A stretch of 64,000 nucleotides of DNA from Canibacter zhoujuaniae (GCF_011752015.1 NZ_JAAIKA010000001.1:620001-684000), one strand, 5' to 3'; positions 47,161 to 58,522 are shown, counted from the stretch's first letter. The notes: generated by a model from the letters alone, not told the origin. Numbers and translations are program-made.

Positions 47161-47210
47161 TCTTCTACAGTAACCTTTTCACAGTTTTGACGTGCTCAAA
47201 ATGAGTAGCT

Positions 47211-47229
47211 TTAGGTAAGCCTTCCAATA
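47211..47229. promoter_or_regulatory. IdeR/DtxR-type iron box candidate
   Basis: TTAGGTAAGCCTTCCAATA matches 16 of 19 positions of the published DtxR/IdeR consensus TWAGGTWAGSCTWACCTWA; the left half is perfect. It is placed 51 bases before the start of the small membrane protein gene and directly after the purH stop. If real, the gene would be repressed by the iron-loaded regulator. Confidence 0.55.
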
Positions 47230-48894
47230 CTAGTGGAAGAAGTGACGCTCGCCGGTAAAGTACATGGTTACCCCGGCTGCTTTAGCGGCAGCGATTACCT
47301 CTTCATCGCGCACGCTGCCACCGGGCTGCACTACCGCTGTCACACCAGCGTCAATGAGCACCTGCAAACCGTCTGCAAACGGGAAGAAGGCATCCGATGC
47401 AGCAACGCTGCCGGCGGCTCGCTCCCCCGCACGTGACACTGCGAGACGCGCTGAATCTACACGGTTTACCTGCCCCATGCCGACACCGACACTCGCGCCG
47501 CCAGCTGCAAGCAAAATCGCATTCGACTTAACAGCACGGCACGCCCGCCAAGCAAACTCTAGGTCGCTAAGCACCTCTGGCGCAGCAGGTTCACCCGCAG
47601 CAAGCTCCCACTGGCTAGCCGGCTTGAAGCTGCGATCCGCATCCTGCACCAGGAAGCCCCCAGAAACCGGGCGCACCTCAGTCTTTGACTGTGCAAAATC
47701 AGCCGGGAGCTGCAACAGGCGCAAATTCTTCTTCTGCGTCAGAATCGCTAACGCCTCCGGGGTAAACCCGGGGGCCACAATAACCTCAGTGAAGATCTCG
47801 GCAACAGTCTTGGCCATTTCCTCGGTCACCTCACGGTTCGCAGCGATTACTCCGCCGAAAGCTGACACAGGGTCGCAGGCGTGCGCAAGTTTATGGGCTG
47901 CAGCGATCGCATCTGCAGCATCTGCGGGCGCCACAGCAATGCCGCACGGGTTTTGATGCTTAATAATTGCAACCGCTGGCTGCTGGTGATCGTATGCCGC
48001 ACGCAGAGCAGCATCAGCATCAACATAGTTGTTGTATGACATTTCTTTGCCGTGCAATTGCTCTGCCTGTGCGATACCGGTGGAGTCAAGATCAGCAAAC
48101 AAGGCCGCCCGCTGGTGGCTATTTTCACCGTAACGCAAAACAGTTTCGCGAACACCGCTGAGATCATATGTCACCACAGCGTTTTCAACCGGCTCGAAAA
48201 TCACATCAGCGTTGTCTTCGGCGTCATAAGAGTCAACGGCAAGATCGCTCTCACCCCAAGCGTTTTGCTCCTGGTCGAGCATCCAGTTTGCAACAGCACC
48301 GTCATAGTTTGCGGTGTGAATAAAAGCTTCGGTCGCTAAGGCGCGACGCTGATTTAGGGTTGTGCCACCGTTTTCGATTGCGGCGATAATATCCGGGTAG
48401 CGGGAGGGTGATACAACGATCGCAACATTTGCGTGATTCTTCGCGCTCGCCCGCACCATCGCAGGGCCACCAATATCGATATTTTCGATGATATCTGCGG
48501 CTGGTTTACCCGCGCCAACCGTCTCTGCGAATGGATACAGGTTCACAACAACGAGCTCAAATCCGGCATAGCCGAGCTCTACGAGCTGCTGCTGATGATC
48601 TTCAAGTCGAAGATCGGCGAGCAGGCCTGCGTGCACCGCTGGGTGCAGAGTCTTCACGCGCCCGTCGAGTGCCTCCCGAAAACCGGTCACCTCTGAGACA
48701 TCCCGCACGGGGTAGCCTGCTGCACGGATCTGCGCTGCAGTTGAGCCGGTCGAAACAATCTCTACGCCCGCACTGTTAAGCGCCGCAGCAAGTTCAAGCA
48801 GCCCGGTTTTATCACTCACCGATATTAGTGCTCGTTTAACCGCAATCTGGTCGCGGTGCTTGTAGAGGCTCGGATCTTTGCTGGCTACTGCCAC
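47230..48894 (-). CDS. purH: Bifunctional AICAR transformylase / IMP cyclohydrolase
   Basis: Carries out the last two steps of IMP synthesis. With the GTG start (AGGAG five bases before) the protein has 554 residues. The N-terminal IMP-cyclohydrolase domain (about 20-220) shows [40 protein letters not shown] and [15 protein letters not shown]. The C-terminal AICAR-transformylase domain has [40 protein letters not shown] and the final [18 protein letters not shown]. It follows purN, its pathway neighbour, in the same direction. Confidence 0.96.
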   Translation of the reverse strand: MAVASKDPSLYKHRDQIAVKRALISVSDKTGLLELAAALNSAGVEIVSTGSTAAQIRAAGYPVRDVSEVTGFREALDGRVKTLHPAVHAGLLADLRLEDHQQQLVELGYAGFELVVVNLYPFAETVGAGKPAADIIENIDIGGPAMVRASAKNHANVAIVVSPSRYPDIIAAIENGGTTLNQRRALATEAFIHTANYDGAVANWMLDQEQNAWGESDLAVDSYDAEDNADVIFEPVENAVVTYDLSGVRETVLRYGENSHQRAALFADLDSTGIAQAEQLHGKEMSYNNYVDADAALRAAYDHQQPAVAIIKHQNPCGIAVAPADAADAIAAAHKLAHACDPVSAFGGVIAANREVTEEMAKTVAEIFTEVIVAPGFTPEALAILTQKKNLRLLQLPADFAQSKTEVRPVSGGFLVQDADRSFKPASQWELAAGEPAAPEVLSDLEFAWRACRAVKSNAILLAAGGASVGVGMGQVNRVDSARLAVSRAGERAAGSVAASDAFFPFADGLQVLIDAGVTAVVQPGGSVRDEEVIAAAKAAGVTMYFTGERHFFH

Positions 48895-48958
48895 TGGTGC
48901 TCCTTTGGTTTTAGTTTCTTGCGGATCAGCGCTTTGCACACCCGCTTAGTCTCTGGCG

Positions 48959-49546
48959 CTAAAAATTACGTTCTCCGCGAGCGAATTGGGAGATCACTCG
49001 GCCGAGCAGCTGTCGCTCTGCTACCTTGATGCGTTCGTGGAGGGTTGCTTCATCGTCGCCGTCTAATACTGGCACGGCCGTTTGCGCGATAACCGGGCCG
49101 GTATCAACGCCCTCATCGATGTGGTGCACAGTAACCCCGGTTTCAGTAGCCCCGGCAGCTAACGCATCACGCACGGCATGCGCACCCGGAAATAAGGGTA
49201 GCAGCGCGGGATGAGTGTTTATCAGGCGCGGGCTAAACTCAGCGATAAAATTCGGTGGCAAAATACGCATCAAACCCGCTGACACCACCAGCCCCTTTGC
49301 CGCATCGACACCAAATTCTTTAATTTTTTCGGCGAATTCTGCACCCCAAGCAGCACGATCTGTGTAGTCTGACGGCTTCACAATAAAGTTTGGAACACTG
49401 TGTGCTTCTGCGTAAGCGAGCCCTGGAGCGTCACAGTCAGCACCTACCGCTACCACCCGAAACGGCGCTCCAGCTGCGGCCTGTTCGAGCAGGGATTTTA
49501 GGTTGCTTCCAGAACCGGAGATGAGCACAACAATGTCTAGCACCAT
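48959..49546 (-). CDS. purN: Phosphoribosylglycinamide formyltransferase
   Basis: Transfers formyl from 10-formyl-tetrahydrofolate to glycinamide ribonucleotide in purine synthesis. The 195-residue protein has the P-loop-like VVLISGSGSNLKSLL at the N-terminus, the catalytic Asn-His of RLINTHPALLPLFPG (about residues 108-122) and the catalytic Asp in HIDEGVDTGPVIAQ. It precedes purH in the transcript with a 64-base gap; the glycosyltransferase gene ends six bases before it. Confidence 0.96.
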   Translation of the reverse strand: MVLDIVVLISGSGSNLKSLLEQAAAGAPFRVVAVGADCDAPGLAYAEAHSVPNFIVKPSDYTDRAAWGAEFAEKIKEFGVDAAKGLVVSAGLMRILPPNFIAEFSPRLINTHPALLPLFPGAHAVRDALAAGATETGVTVHHIDEGVDTGPVIAQTAVPVLDGDDEATLHERIKVAERQLLGRVISQFARGERNF

Positions 49547-49552
49547 TTAATT

Positions 49553-50806
49553 TTAACTCGCTAACTCAGCCTGCGCATAGACTGCCCGAAGCTTTGCCAC
49601 GTGATTGGCGGGGTCAAAATCTGTCGCGTCAATGACCGTCGCCTCGCTTGCAGAAATCAGCTTGGCCGGATCGCGCACCAGCTCCACTATTTTTGCGGCC
49701 ATCTCTGCTGGATTAGGCCCTGCAGCATAGATTCCACTGTGGGTAAGGCCCTCCCGCAGCTGCGGATCGCAGACTATGACCGGTCTTCTAGCGTGCACAG
49801 ACTCAATAATTGTCACCGGCTGATTGTCAAAACCAAAACTTGTTAGCACCGTCGCGTGCGCAGCGCGCATTTGCTGCGTCACCTCTTCGCGCGACAGTCG
49901 GCCGGTGAAGGTTATCGGTAGGTGCGCAGCGCTCCTCCGTGCGGCGTGCTCCAGCGGCCCCGCCCCGATAATCTGCACAGTAAGCGCCGCAGATCCTAAA
50001 GTTTTAACAACTGCGTCGATAGCCTGAATAAACTCGAGCACACGTTTTTCTGCGACCAGTCGCCCCACCCAGACCAGACGTAAGGGTGCCTCCACTGCCG
50101 TTAGTGGCGCACCAAAATCACTGCGTGTGTTCACGTTCGGTATCACCCGCACTTCACCGACACCGGCAGCGCGCAGTTTATCTGCCTGATGAGCAGACGG
50201 TGAAATAGTGACATCTGCCCGGCTCGCAGCTGAGGCGGTTACCTCCTGCAACAGCGCATCGGTGCGTTTATTAGGCCATACCCCGCTGCCGGGGGTTGCT
50301 TTTCCGAGCGCTGCTTCCCCGCGGGTTAACCAGTTTATTCCGCTGCGCACCGCAGCGGCGCCGAGCATATCGACCGGCCCTGCAAGGCGCGCCTGCCAGA
50401 AGAAAGTGTGCACGGTGTGCACAACCGGAATATCCTCGTCGCGTGCCGCGCTCACCGCGGCAGCAGACAGCCCAAACTCAGAGTGTGTGTGCACGATATC
50501 AATGTGCAGCCGCCGCAGGTAGTCTGCAAGCTGGGCGCGCAAACCCGCTCGGTTGCGGATAATAGGAAGGTCAAGGCCTGGCAGCGTTCCAGCGGGTTTA
50601 ATCGGTAGCGCACTGCCACCCCACTCTTTAACCCAGGCATCGTCTTTGGTGCCGGGAGCGATAATCGTTACACGGTGCCCGTAACCAGCGAGCGCGTGCG
50701 CTTGATCTAAAAACGCGCTTTGAGCTCCCCCAAGGTATGACAGGGAATAGTCGATAACCAAAGCGACCCTGTGTATCGGGTTAACGCGAGCCTTAGTTAG
50801 TTCCAC
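49553..50806 (-). CDS. Glycosyltransferase family 4 protein
   Basis: GT-B fold glycosyltransferase of 417 residues. The N-terminal half begins VALVIDYSLSYLGGAQSAF, with the GG-containing donor loop of GT4 enzymes, and IVHTHSEFGLSAAAVSAARD. The C-terminal half has LRLVWVGRLVAEKRVLEFIQ, IIGAGPLEH and the GT4 motif around SFGFDNQPVTIIESVHARRP, where E is the usual catalytic or donor-binding residue. Acceptor unknown; actinobacterial GT4 proteins commonly act on mannolipids or exopolysaccharide. Start GTG; the thiamine transporter gene lies nine bases upstream. Confidence 0.85.
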   Translation of the reverse strand: MELTKARVNPIHRVALVIDYSLSYLGGAQSAFLDQAHALAGYGHRVTIIAPGTKDDAWVKEWGGSALPIKPAGTLPGLDLPIIRNRAGLRAQLADYLRRLHIDIVHTHSEFGLSAAAVSAARDEDIPVVHTVHTFFWQARLAGPVDMLGAAAVRSGINWLTRGEAALGKATPGSGVWPNKRTDALLQEVTASAASRADVTISPSAHQADKLRAAGVGEVRVIPNVNTRSDFGAPLTAVEAPLRLVWVGRLVAEKRVLEFIQAIDAVVKTLGSAALTVQIIGAGPLEHAARRSAAHLPITFTGRLSREEVTQQMRAAHATVLTSFGFDNQPVTIIESVHARRPVIVCDPQLREGLTHSGIYAAGPNPAEMAAKIVELVRDPAKLISASEATVIDATDFDPANHVAKLRAVYAQAELAS

Positions 50807-50815
50807 TCTCTAAGT

Positions 50816-51472
50816 TTACCCAGCCGTTTGCGTGGCGATATCCTCTATGCGCACGATCCGGTCGGCAACAAGCGCCGCCTCTTCTTTGTCGTGCGTAACA
50901 AAAATAGCGGTGGTGTTTTTGAGGAGCAGTTTCAGTTCGGCAGCCAAACGCACGCGCAGGTCTGAGTCGAGCGCAGAAAGCGGTTCGTCCAGCATGAGTG
51001 CGGCGGGTTTCGGCGCGAGGGCGCGGGCGAGTGCGATCCGCTGCGCTTGCCCGCCAGAGAGTGTTGAGGGGCGCCGATCCGCAAACCCTGACAGGCCCAC
51101 CAACTGCAGCATTTCGTTAACGCGCAGCTGCCGCTGCTGCTTTGTAAGTCTGCTACCGTCTGCCTGTTTAACCTCAAGCCCGTATGCGATATTGCCTGCA
51201 ACAGAGCGATTTTCAAACAACTGCGCATCCTGAAACACCATGCCGAAACCGCGTCGGTGTGGGGGCGTATCAAGCACCGATGCGCCGCACCAGCGAATAT
51301 CTCCGCCGGTAACTTTTGCTAGCCCCGTCACAGCGCGCAGCAGGGTTGACTTACCTGAACCAGAGGCGCCAAGCAGGGCGATAGTCTCTCCGGAAACAAC
51401 CTGTAAATTAACGTTTTCAAGCAGGGTGCGCCCGTCAGGGGCAGCAACTTTAAGATCAATAAGTTCAAGCAA
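50816..51472 (-). CDS. thiQ: Thiamine ABC transporter ATP-binding protein
   Basis: ATPase of the importer formed with the two genes upstream. The 218-residue protein has Walker A GASGSGKST (about residues 35-43), the Q-loop MVFQDAQLFENRS, the signature LSGGQAQRIALARAL and Walker B AALMLDEPLSALD, then FVTHDKEEA. Size and lack of an extra regulatory domain fit ThiQ. It overlaps the permease gene by 8 bases. The thiamine assignment comes from the TPP riboswitch at the head of the operon; the ATPase alone could serve other importers. Confidence 0.85.
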   Translation of the reverse strand: MLELIDLKVAAPDGRTLLENVNLQVVSGETIALLGASGSGKSTLLRAVTGLAKVTGGDIRWCGASVLDTPPHRRGFGMVFQDAQLFENRSVAGNIAYGLEVKQADGSRLTKQQRQLRVNEMLQLVGLSGFADRRPSTLSGGQAQRIALARALAPKPAALMLDEPLSALDSDLRVRLAAELKLLLKNTTAIFVTHDKEEAALVADRIVRIEDIATQTAG

Positions 51473-53108
51473 AGCTGTGTGCCTTTCTGCTGCTCAGTTC
51501 AGCCATCAGCATTACCGTCGAGGCGATAACGCCGAGCAGCACCGCCGCCGCGATTGCGGTGCCGTAGTTAGCATCGCCCGGACGTGACGCTAGTTGACCA
51601 ATCACGACCGGCAGTGTCGTGCTGCCCGGTCGCACCAAAAAACTGGCTGCCCCGAACTCGCCAAGCGCAATCGCAAAAGTGAAGCCGGCTGCCACTCCCA
51701 GCGCGTGACGCAGCTGCGGCAGTTCGACTGTGAAAAGACGTCTGACGCTACTCGCGCCGAGTGTTGCCGCCACCTCAAGCTGAGCTTTGGGAACTCCGCG
51801 CAGAATCGGTGTGAGCAACCGCAGCACCAGCGGCAGCGCGCCAAATGTTTGCGCAATTGCGATAACCAGTCCGCTCGAGCGCAGATCGAGCGTTGTGCCC
51901 CAGGGGTTGTGCATTGCGAGCAGCATACCGAAACCGAGGGTTACCGCCGAGATTCCGACCGGCAGCATCACCGCGAAATCAAAAGCGGAGACACTGAGTT
52001 TCCCGAACCTGGTTGCTGGGCGACGCGATGCCAGAATTGCCGCGGGCACAGCTAGCACGAGCGTCAAAACAGTGGCTATTGCCGCTAGCCGCACAGAAAC
52101 AACAGCCGCATCGAGCACCGAACCACCAAAATTATTCATCGGGGTTGCAAGCGCACGATAGTTTTCAAACGTCCATCTGCCGTCCCGTTTCACTGAGCGC
52201 ACGAGCAGCCCGATGATGGGGGTAATTTGCAGCACTGCTAAAACGGCCAGAGTGGCAACAAGCAGCGGAATATCCGTCACAGTAATCTGGCGCGCCTGCG
52301 AGACAGTGAGCTTTAAACCCTCACCGCGGCGACGCATCCGATGCGAGAGAGCAAGAGCGGCTGCGACAATAACGCACTGGAGCAGGGTCAGCGCGATAGC
52401 GGTTTCAAAGTCGAGGAACACTGTCGCGGCGGTGTATATTTCACTCTCGAGATTCGCAAATTTACGCCCGCCAAGAATCAGCACAATGCCAAAACTTGAT
52501 GCACAGTAAAAGAATACAAGCGCTGCGGATGAGGCGATGGCCGGCAGCAGCTGCGGGAGCGTTACTGTGCGAAATGCCCGCCACCGGCTAGCGCCGAGCG
52601 TGCGGGCTGCTTGCGTCAGTCTCGGATCAAGCACCTCCCAGAGGGAGCCAGTGCTGCGGGAGATGAGCGTGATGTTAAAAAACGCCATCGCCATTAAGAC
52701 CAGGATGAAACTGCGGTCAAGACCGAGCCACTCAAACGCACCACCCGGCCCGTAAAGAGCGCCGAAGGCGAGAGCCACCACCACCGTTGGCATAATAAAC
52801 GGGATCATTAATAAACCCCGCAAAAGACGCACCCCAGGAAACCTGAGGCAGTGGGTGACAAACCCCGCAGGCACACCAATTACAACCGATATCATCGTTG
52901 CGCCGAGCGCCTGCAGCAGGGTGTTGCTCAATACTTTTAAAGTGCGTGCCTCGGCAAACACCGCCGCCGCGCTAAGCGGATCGCCGAGCCCGCGCGCGAG
53001 CAACACCCCGAGCGGCCAAAAGAAAAACAGCCCCAACAGCGCTACTGGAATTGTCGCCAGTAACACCCAAAAAATTAGGGTGCCAAGCTGTTGGAGCTGT
53101 TTTTGCAT
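51465..53108 (-). CDS. thiP: Thiamine ABC transporter permease (fused two-domain)
   Basis: Membrane component of 547 residues with two fused permease halves, about twelve helices in all. The coupling-helix (EAA) motifs are visible twice: LTQAARTLGASRWRAFRTVT (about residue 185) and LEVAATLGASSVRRLFTVEL (about 465). The double arrangement is usual for ThiP and for iron FbpB-type permeases. The TPP riboswitch decides for thiamine. It lies two bases after the binding-protein stop codon. Confidence 0.87.
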   Translation of the reverse strand: MQKQLQQLGTLIFWVLLATIPVALLGLFFFWPLGVLLARGLGDPLSAAAVFAEARTLKVLSNTLLQALGATMISVVIGVPAGFVTHCLRFPGVRLLRGLLMIPFIMPTVVVALAFGALYGPGGAFEWLGLDRSFILVLMAMAFFNITLISRSTGSLWEVLDPRLTQAARTLGASRWRAFRTVTLPQLLPAIASSAALVFFYCASSFGIVLILGGRKFANLESEIYTAATVFLDFETAIALTLLQCVIVAAALALSHRMRRRGEGLKLTVSQARQITVTDIPLLVATLAVLAVLQITPIIGLLVRSVKRDGRWTFENYRALATPMNNFGGSVLDAAVVSVRLAAIATVLTLVLAVPAAILASRRPATRFGKLSVSAFDFAVMLPVGISAVTLGFGMLLAMHNPWGTTLDLRSSGLVIAIAQTFGALPLVLRLLTPILRGVPKAQLEVAATLGASSVRRLFTVELPQLRHALGVAAGFTFAIALGEFGAASFLVRPGSTTLPVVIGQLASRPGDANYGTAIAAAVLLGVIASTVMLMAELSSRKAHSFA

Positions 53109-53110
53109 GC

Positions 53111-54193
53111 CTACTCGCTGAAGTTGTTCAGCCAGTCACGCACCCACGTTTCAATTTCTTTGCCAACGCGTTCTGCAGGCACATTCCAGCGAGTAGTTGG
53201 ACGCGGTGCAAACTTTGCCCACTCTTCTGGCAGCTCGACAGAATCATCAACCGGGTACATGTACATGGTGTCTGGAATGGTTGCCTGGAATTCACCGCTC
53301 ACCATGTAGTCAATCACGGCTTTCGCACCCGCTTCGTTAGATGCGCCGGCAAGCACACCTGCATACTCCACAACATCGGTGCATGTTTCGAGCAGCGCTT
53401 TGGTGCTAGATTCTGTGCCCTCATCGTTTACGGTCCAAGCTGGGCTTGACGCGTATGACAGCACGATTGGGAATGTGCCGTTTTCGCCGCCCTGAGTGAA
53501 CTGACCGTTATAAGCTGCTGACCAGCCCTGTTCAAGGCGCGCACCGTTGTCTAGCAGCTGCTTCCAGTAATCGAGGTAGCCTTCTTCACCAAATTTAGCA
53601 ACCGTTCCAGCTAGCAGTGCGCGGCCCGTATCAGAAGCGCTCGGATCGATGATAGCGGTGAGTCCTTTGTAGGTCTCTGCTGTTAGGTCTTCAAATGTTT
53701 TCGGCTCAGGAATACCCTTTTCCACAAACCAAGCCGGATCTATGTTGAAACACACCGAACCCTCATCGATAGGGGTTATGCTGTCAGCTTTATCAAACGC
53801 GAAATTAGCGGCGTTTGCTGACTGCTTCGCAGGCTTGTACGGCGCAACTGCGCCCTCTTCCACCAGTTTCGCCGCACGCAGGTTGGTCACGCCAAAGAAT
53901 GCGTCAGCGATTGGGGCGTCTTTAGTCAAAACAAGCTTGTTCGCCAGCTCAGAGCCATCACCAGTTTCAACAACCTTCACATCATAACCGGTGGCTTTGC
54001 TCGCAGCGGCAGCAAATTCGTCACCGGGAAAGCTGTCGTGCACGGCTATTGTCACGGTTTTAGCCGCATCGCTGCTACTAGAGTCATCTTGAGAAGCGGT
54101 GTTGCCCGCGTTGCCCTGCGCGCAGCCGGCCAAAAGAACGGTTGCTCCCAAAACAGCAAGAATTGCGGTTCGATTGCGATATACGTATGCCAA
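53111..54193 (-). CDS. thiB: Thiamine-binding lipoprotein of ABC transporter
   Basis: Extracytoplasmic binding protein, 360 residues. The TTG start gives a signal peptide with lipobox VLLAGCAQGN (Cys near residue 24), followed by a Ser/Asp-rich linker and the mature domain beginning VTIAVHDSFPGDEFAAAA. ThiB-like features are FFGVTNLRAAKLVEEG, DEGSVCFNIDPAWF, DPSASDTGRALLAGTVAKFG and the Trp-rich YWKQLLDNGARLEQGWSAAY. Start and ribosome binding site (AAGGAAT) are formed by the end of the TPP riboswitch. Confidence 0.9.
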   Translation of the reverse strand: MAYVYRNRTAILAVLGATVLLAGCAQGNAGNTASQDDSSSSDAAKTVTIAVHDSFPGDEFAAAASKATGYDVKVVETGDGSELANKLVLTKDAPIADAFFGVTNLRAAKLVEEGAVAPYKPAKQSANAANFAFDKADSITPIDEGSVCFNIDPAWFVEKGIPEPKTFEDLTAETYKGLTAIIDPSASDTGRALLAGTVAKFGEEGYLDYWKQLLDNGARLEQGWSAAYNGQFTQGGENGTFPIVLSYASSPAWTVNDEGTESSTKALLETCTDVVEYAGVLAGASNEAGAKAVIDYMVSGEFQATIPDTMYMYPVDDSVELPEEWAKFAPRPTTRWNVPAERVGKEIETWVRDWLNNFSE

Positions 54194-54202
54194 AATATTC
54201 CT

Positions 54203-54291
54203 TCCTACGCTGGCATTACCCAGATCAGGTTTAACGGTCAGAGCAATAGGCGCTCTCTCTCAGCCCTCCAGTTAAGGCTCCCGTGCTGCTT
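54203..54291 (-). ncRNA. TPP riboswitch (Thi-box)
   Basis: Read on the minus strand, the conserved blocks appear in order: CACGGGAGCC, then GGAGGGCTGAGAGAGAGC with the CTGAGA core, a variable stem, GACCGTTAAACCTGATCTGG, and TAATGCCAGCGTAGGAAGG. The last block runs into the ribosome binding site of the TTG start 11 bases on, so ligand binding would hide the site and block translation. There is no U-tract, which argues against a transcription terminator type. Confidence 0.95.
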
Positions 54292-54293
54292 CA

Positions 54294-54392
54294 AGTTGAA
54301 GCACTACAAAGTTAACACACTTCCCATGCTTGTATGCGCACTGAGCTGATCCATTCTCAGACAGTGTGCAAAAATTATCGGATCCTTAATTA
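54294..54392 (-). promoter_or_regulatory. Region upstream of TPP riboswitch
   Basis: This stretch between the DUF6350 terminator and the riboswitch should hold the thiBPQ promoter. It contains an imperfect hairpin built from CACTG/CAGTG and CTGAG/CTCAG. No promoter pair is clear enough to assign by eye. Confidence 0.3.
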
Positions 54393-54427
54393 ACCAAAGC
54401 GCTCTAAGCACTCCTACGGGCTTTGGT
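54393..54427. terminator. Terminator after DUF6350 gene
   Basis: ACCAAAGC and GCTTTGGT form a perfect 8-base-pair stem with a 19-base loop. On the plus strand CTTTTT follows; on the minus strand the hairpin comes directly after the DUF6350 stop codon and is followed by TAATTAAG. It marks the boundary before the thiamine operon. Confidence 0.55.
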
Positions 54428-54431
54428 CTTT

Positions 54432-55994
54432 TTAAGCGCGGTCGTTTTTGTTCCACTCAAAGTTGCGCAGCAGTTCTGCAGTGTCATACTGTTCCTGCTC
54501 TTGGCCGACCACTTCGTCGAGGCTCTCATACTCCCCAAGTTCGGCGCTGTCATCTGAGTGCTCAGACGCGGTGTCGTTGGAGACCGGCGCATCCCGTTTA
54601 GATTCACGATCCTGCTCTGCTAGGAAATCCTCCCGCGCTCGTGCTGCAAGCAAACCGAATCCCGAATCGACATCTGTTGTGTCAAGCGGCTCAGTTTCCA
54701 GCGTCTGCGCCTCATCTGTTTCTGTCAGAGAGCGGCGCCTAAAACTTGTGAAAAATGTTCCAGTCTCCGTTAACTTTGTGAGCGGCGATGAGCGATATGC
54801 CCAAGCACCAAACGCTACACCGATTAAAACTTCAACCGCGATAGCGCTAGCAGCGCTAACCGGATCGCTGCCTGTGTAAACCAAAGTTCCGGGGCCTAAA
54901 GACCCTCGAGCGATTCCGAATAGGATAAACCCGCAAACCCACGAGAGCGCAGCTACCAACAGCGCCGTAGCCAGGCGCTGCCCTGGGGTCAATCCTTTCA
55001 AACGCGATCTAAAAAGCAGTGTCATGCTCAGCGCAACCACAGTTACGATGAGCGGGGCGACAATGCCAAAGCTGCCCCAGTCTGCTGGCACCCACGCAAA
55101 AATTGGTAACGCGGGCAGGGGCCCTGAGGCAAGCTGGAATGGTGAAAACAGGGTTGCTTCGCCAATTGAGAACCCGACGCCAGAGACCCACGCAAGAGCC
55201 CAAATGAGAGCAACTGGCAAAAACAGCAGCTGCGCAAGAAAACTAATAATGACGCCCATTAGATCAAAGTGCAGGCTTTGGCTTAAGCGCACATAATCAA
55301 CGAAATTAATAGCGATATTAAAGAACAGCAGCAGAGCGCTGAGCGCAACCAGGCCGAGCGCCACAGCAGCAAAAATCACTGCGGCGTTACCAAACACCTG
55401 CGATATCGAAAATGCTGCCTGCTGCTGCACCCCAAACTTGGGCAGTATTTTTTCTTCTATGAGATCAGGCAGCATCTCACGGGCTGCCCACAGCACACCA
55501 CCAAACAGTGCCATTAAAAACAACCATAACGGCCTGAATGCGAGCATCCACATCGAGTGAGGCGAAAGGGAATACGCCAAAGATGCCGCAATAGTTGAAA
55601 TTAAAAGAAAACCAGCTGCGGCCGATCCGCACGAAATAAAGAGCTGCGCAGGGTTCGCGCCACCCGCCGCGTGTATACGGCGACCTGCCCGCACTCCCCC
55701 AGCAACAGTGAGGCAGGCGATGCCGAGCAGCGGTAGAGAGAGGGGGAAACGTACCGCCTCTTGCCCGGCACCGATATCAACTATCTGTTGGGCGGTGAAA
55801 TCAAACTGCAGCGGTGCACCGTGCCCCCACAACCAGGCGCCAGAGACCAGTGCGGCTACAACCTCAGCACCCGCTGCGAGCTTGTAAGTGATAATCCACA
55901 ACAGTGTGGCCGGCACCGCAATCACCGCAAGCCCTGACAGAGCTACTGCGAGCGCTTCAACAGCTGCTGCGATTGCGGCTAATAAGTACTTCAT
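54432..55994 (-). CDS. DUF6350-family membrane protein
   Basis: A 520-residue actinobacterial membrane protein with about ten to eleven helices over the first 415 residues and a charged cytosolic tail (about 425-520) very rich in Asp/Glu/Ser. Recognised by size, topology and its usual neighbours (sucCD on one side, purN/purH on the other). Members have been linked to cell envelope or division in actinobacteria, but the function is not firmly known. Here the thiamine operon and a glycosyltransferase separate it from purN. Confidence 0.75.
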   Translation of the reverse strand: MKYLLAAIAAAVEALAVALSGLAVIAVPATLLWIITYKLAAGAEVVAALVSGAWLWGHGAPLQFDFTAQQIVDIGAGQEAVRFPLSLPLLGIACLTVAGGVRAGRRIHAAGGANPAQLFISCGSAAAGFLLISTIAASLAYSLSPHSMWMLAFRPLWLFLMALFGGVLWAAREMLPDLIEEKILPKFGVQQQAAFSISQVFGNAAVIFAAVALGLVALSALLLFFNIAINFVDYVRLSQSLHFDLMGVIISFLAQLLFLPVALIWALAWVSGVGFSIGEATLFSPFQLASGPLPALPIFAWVPADWGSFGIVAPLIVTVVALSMTLLFRSRLKGLTPGQRLATALLVAALSWVCGFILFGIARGSLGPGTLVYTGSDPVSAASAIAVEVLIGVAFGAWAYRSSPLTKLTETGTFFTSFRRRSLTETDEAQTLETEPLDTTDVDSGFGLLAARAREDFLAEQDRESKRDAPVSNDTASEHSDDSAELGEYESLDEVVGQEQEQYDTAELLRNFEWNKNDRA

Positions 55995-56063
55995 TAAACG
56001 CAGTTTACCGGGCCAGCACTGGAATGTGGATCGGGCGTGCGGCAGCTGCTAAGGAATTCGCGG

Positions 56064-56089
56064 TAAAATCTTGATGTCAAACTAGTTTG
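56064..56089 (+). promoter_or_regulatory. Promoter element and palindrome upstream of icd
   Basis: TAAAAT (56064-56069) could be the -10 element of icd, and nine bases later lies the perfect 12-base palindrome CAAACTAGTTTG (56078-56089). If the -10 is right, the palindrome covers the transcription start, a common place for a repressor. No -35 match is convincing. Inference only. Confidence 0.4.
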
Positions 56090-56116
56090 CGCATCAGCGC
56101 CGGCTTGCAGGCTTAA

Positions 56117-58318
<2,202 letters not shown>

Positions 58319-58344
58319 AGCCACAGCGGCTAGGTCCTTAAAGG

Positions 58345-58378
58345 GAGCGGGGTTCGTTTTAAGAATCCCGCTCTTTTT
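58345..58378 (+). terminator. Intrinsic terminator of icd
   Basis: GAGCGGGGTTC pairs with GAATCCCGCTC (one G-U) across a short loop and is followed by TTTTTAT, a clear intrinsic terminator 26 bases after the icd stop. Confidence 0.88.
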
Positions 58379-58439
58379 ATTACCCTGCACCGCTGAAGAC
58401 TCAACAAAGCTCGAAGAAGTTAGAACGTGTTTGAAACGC

Positions 58440-58476
58440 GAAAATGGCGGTTCGGGTGTTTCCGAACCGCCATTTC
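58440..58476 (-). terminator. Terminator of sucCD
   Basis: AAATGGCGGTTCGG and CCGAACCGCCATTT pair perfectly over 14 bases with a 6-base loop. Read on the minus strand a TTTTCG run follows, so this serves the sucC-sucD transcript; it may also back up the icd terminator. Confidence 0.85.
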
Positions 58477-58522
58477 ATATTCGGAGCTGGCCACTCAGGT
58501 GGCGCCCCGATCCTATATGTGT

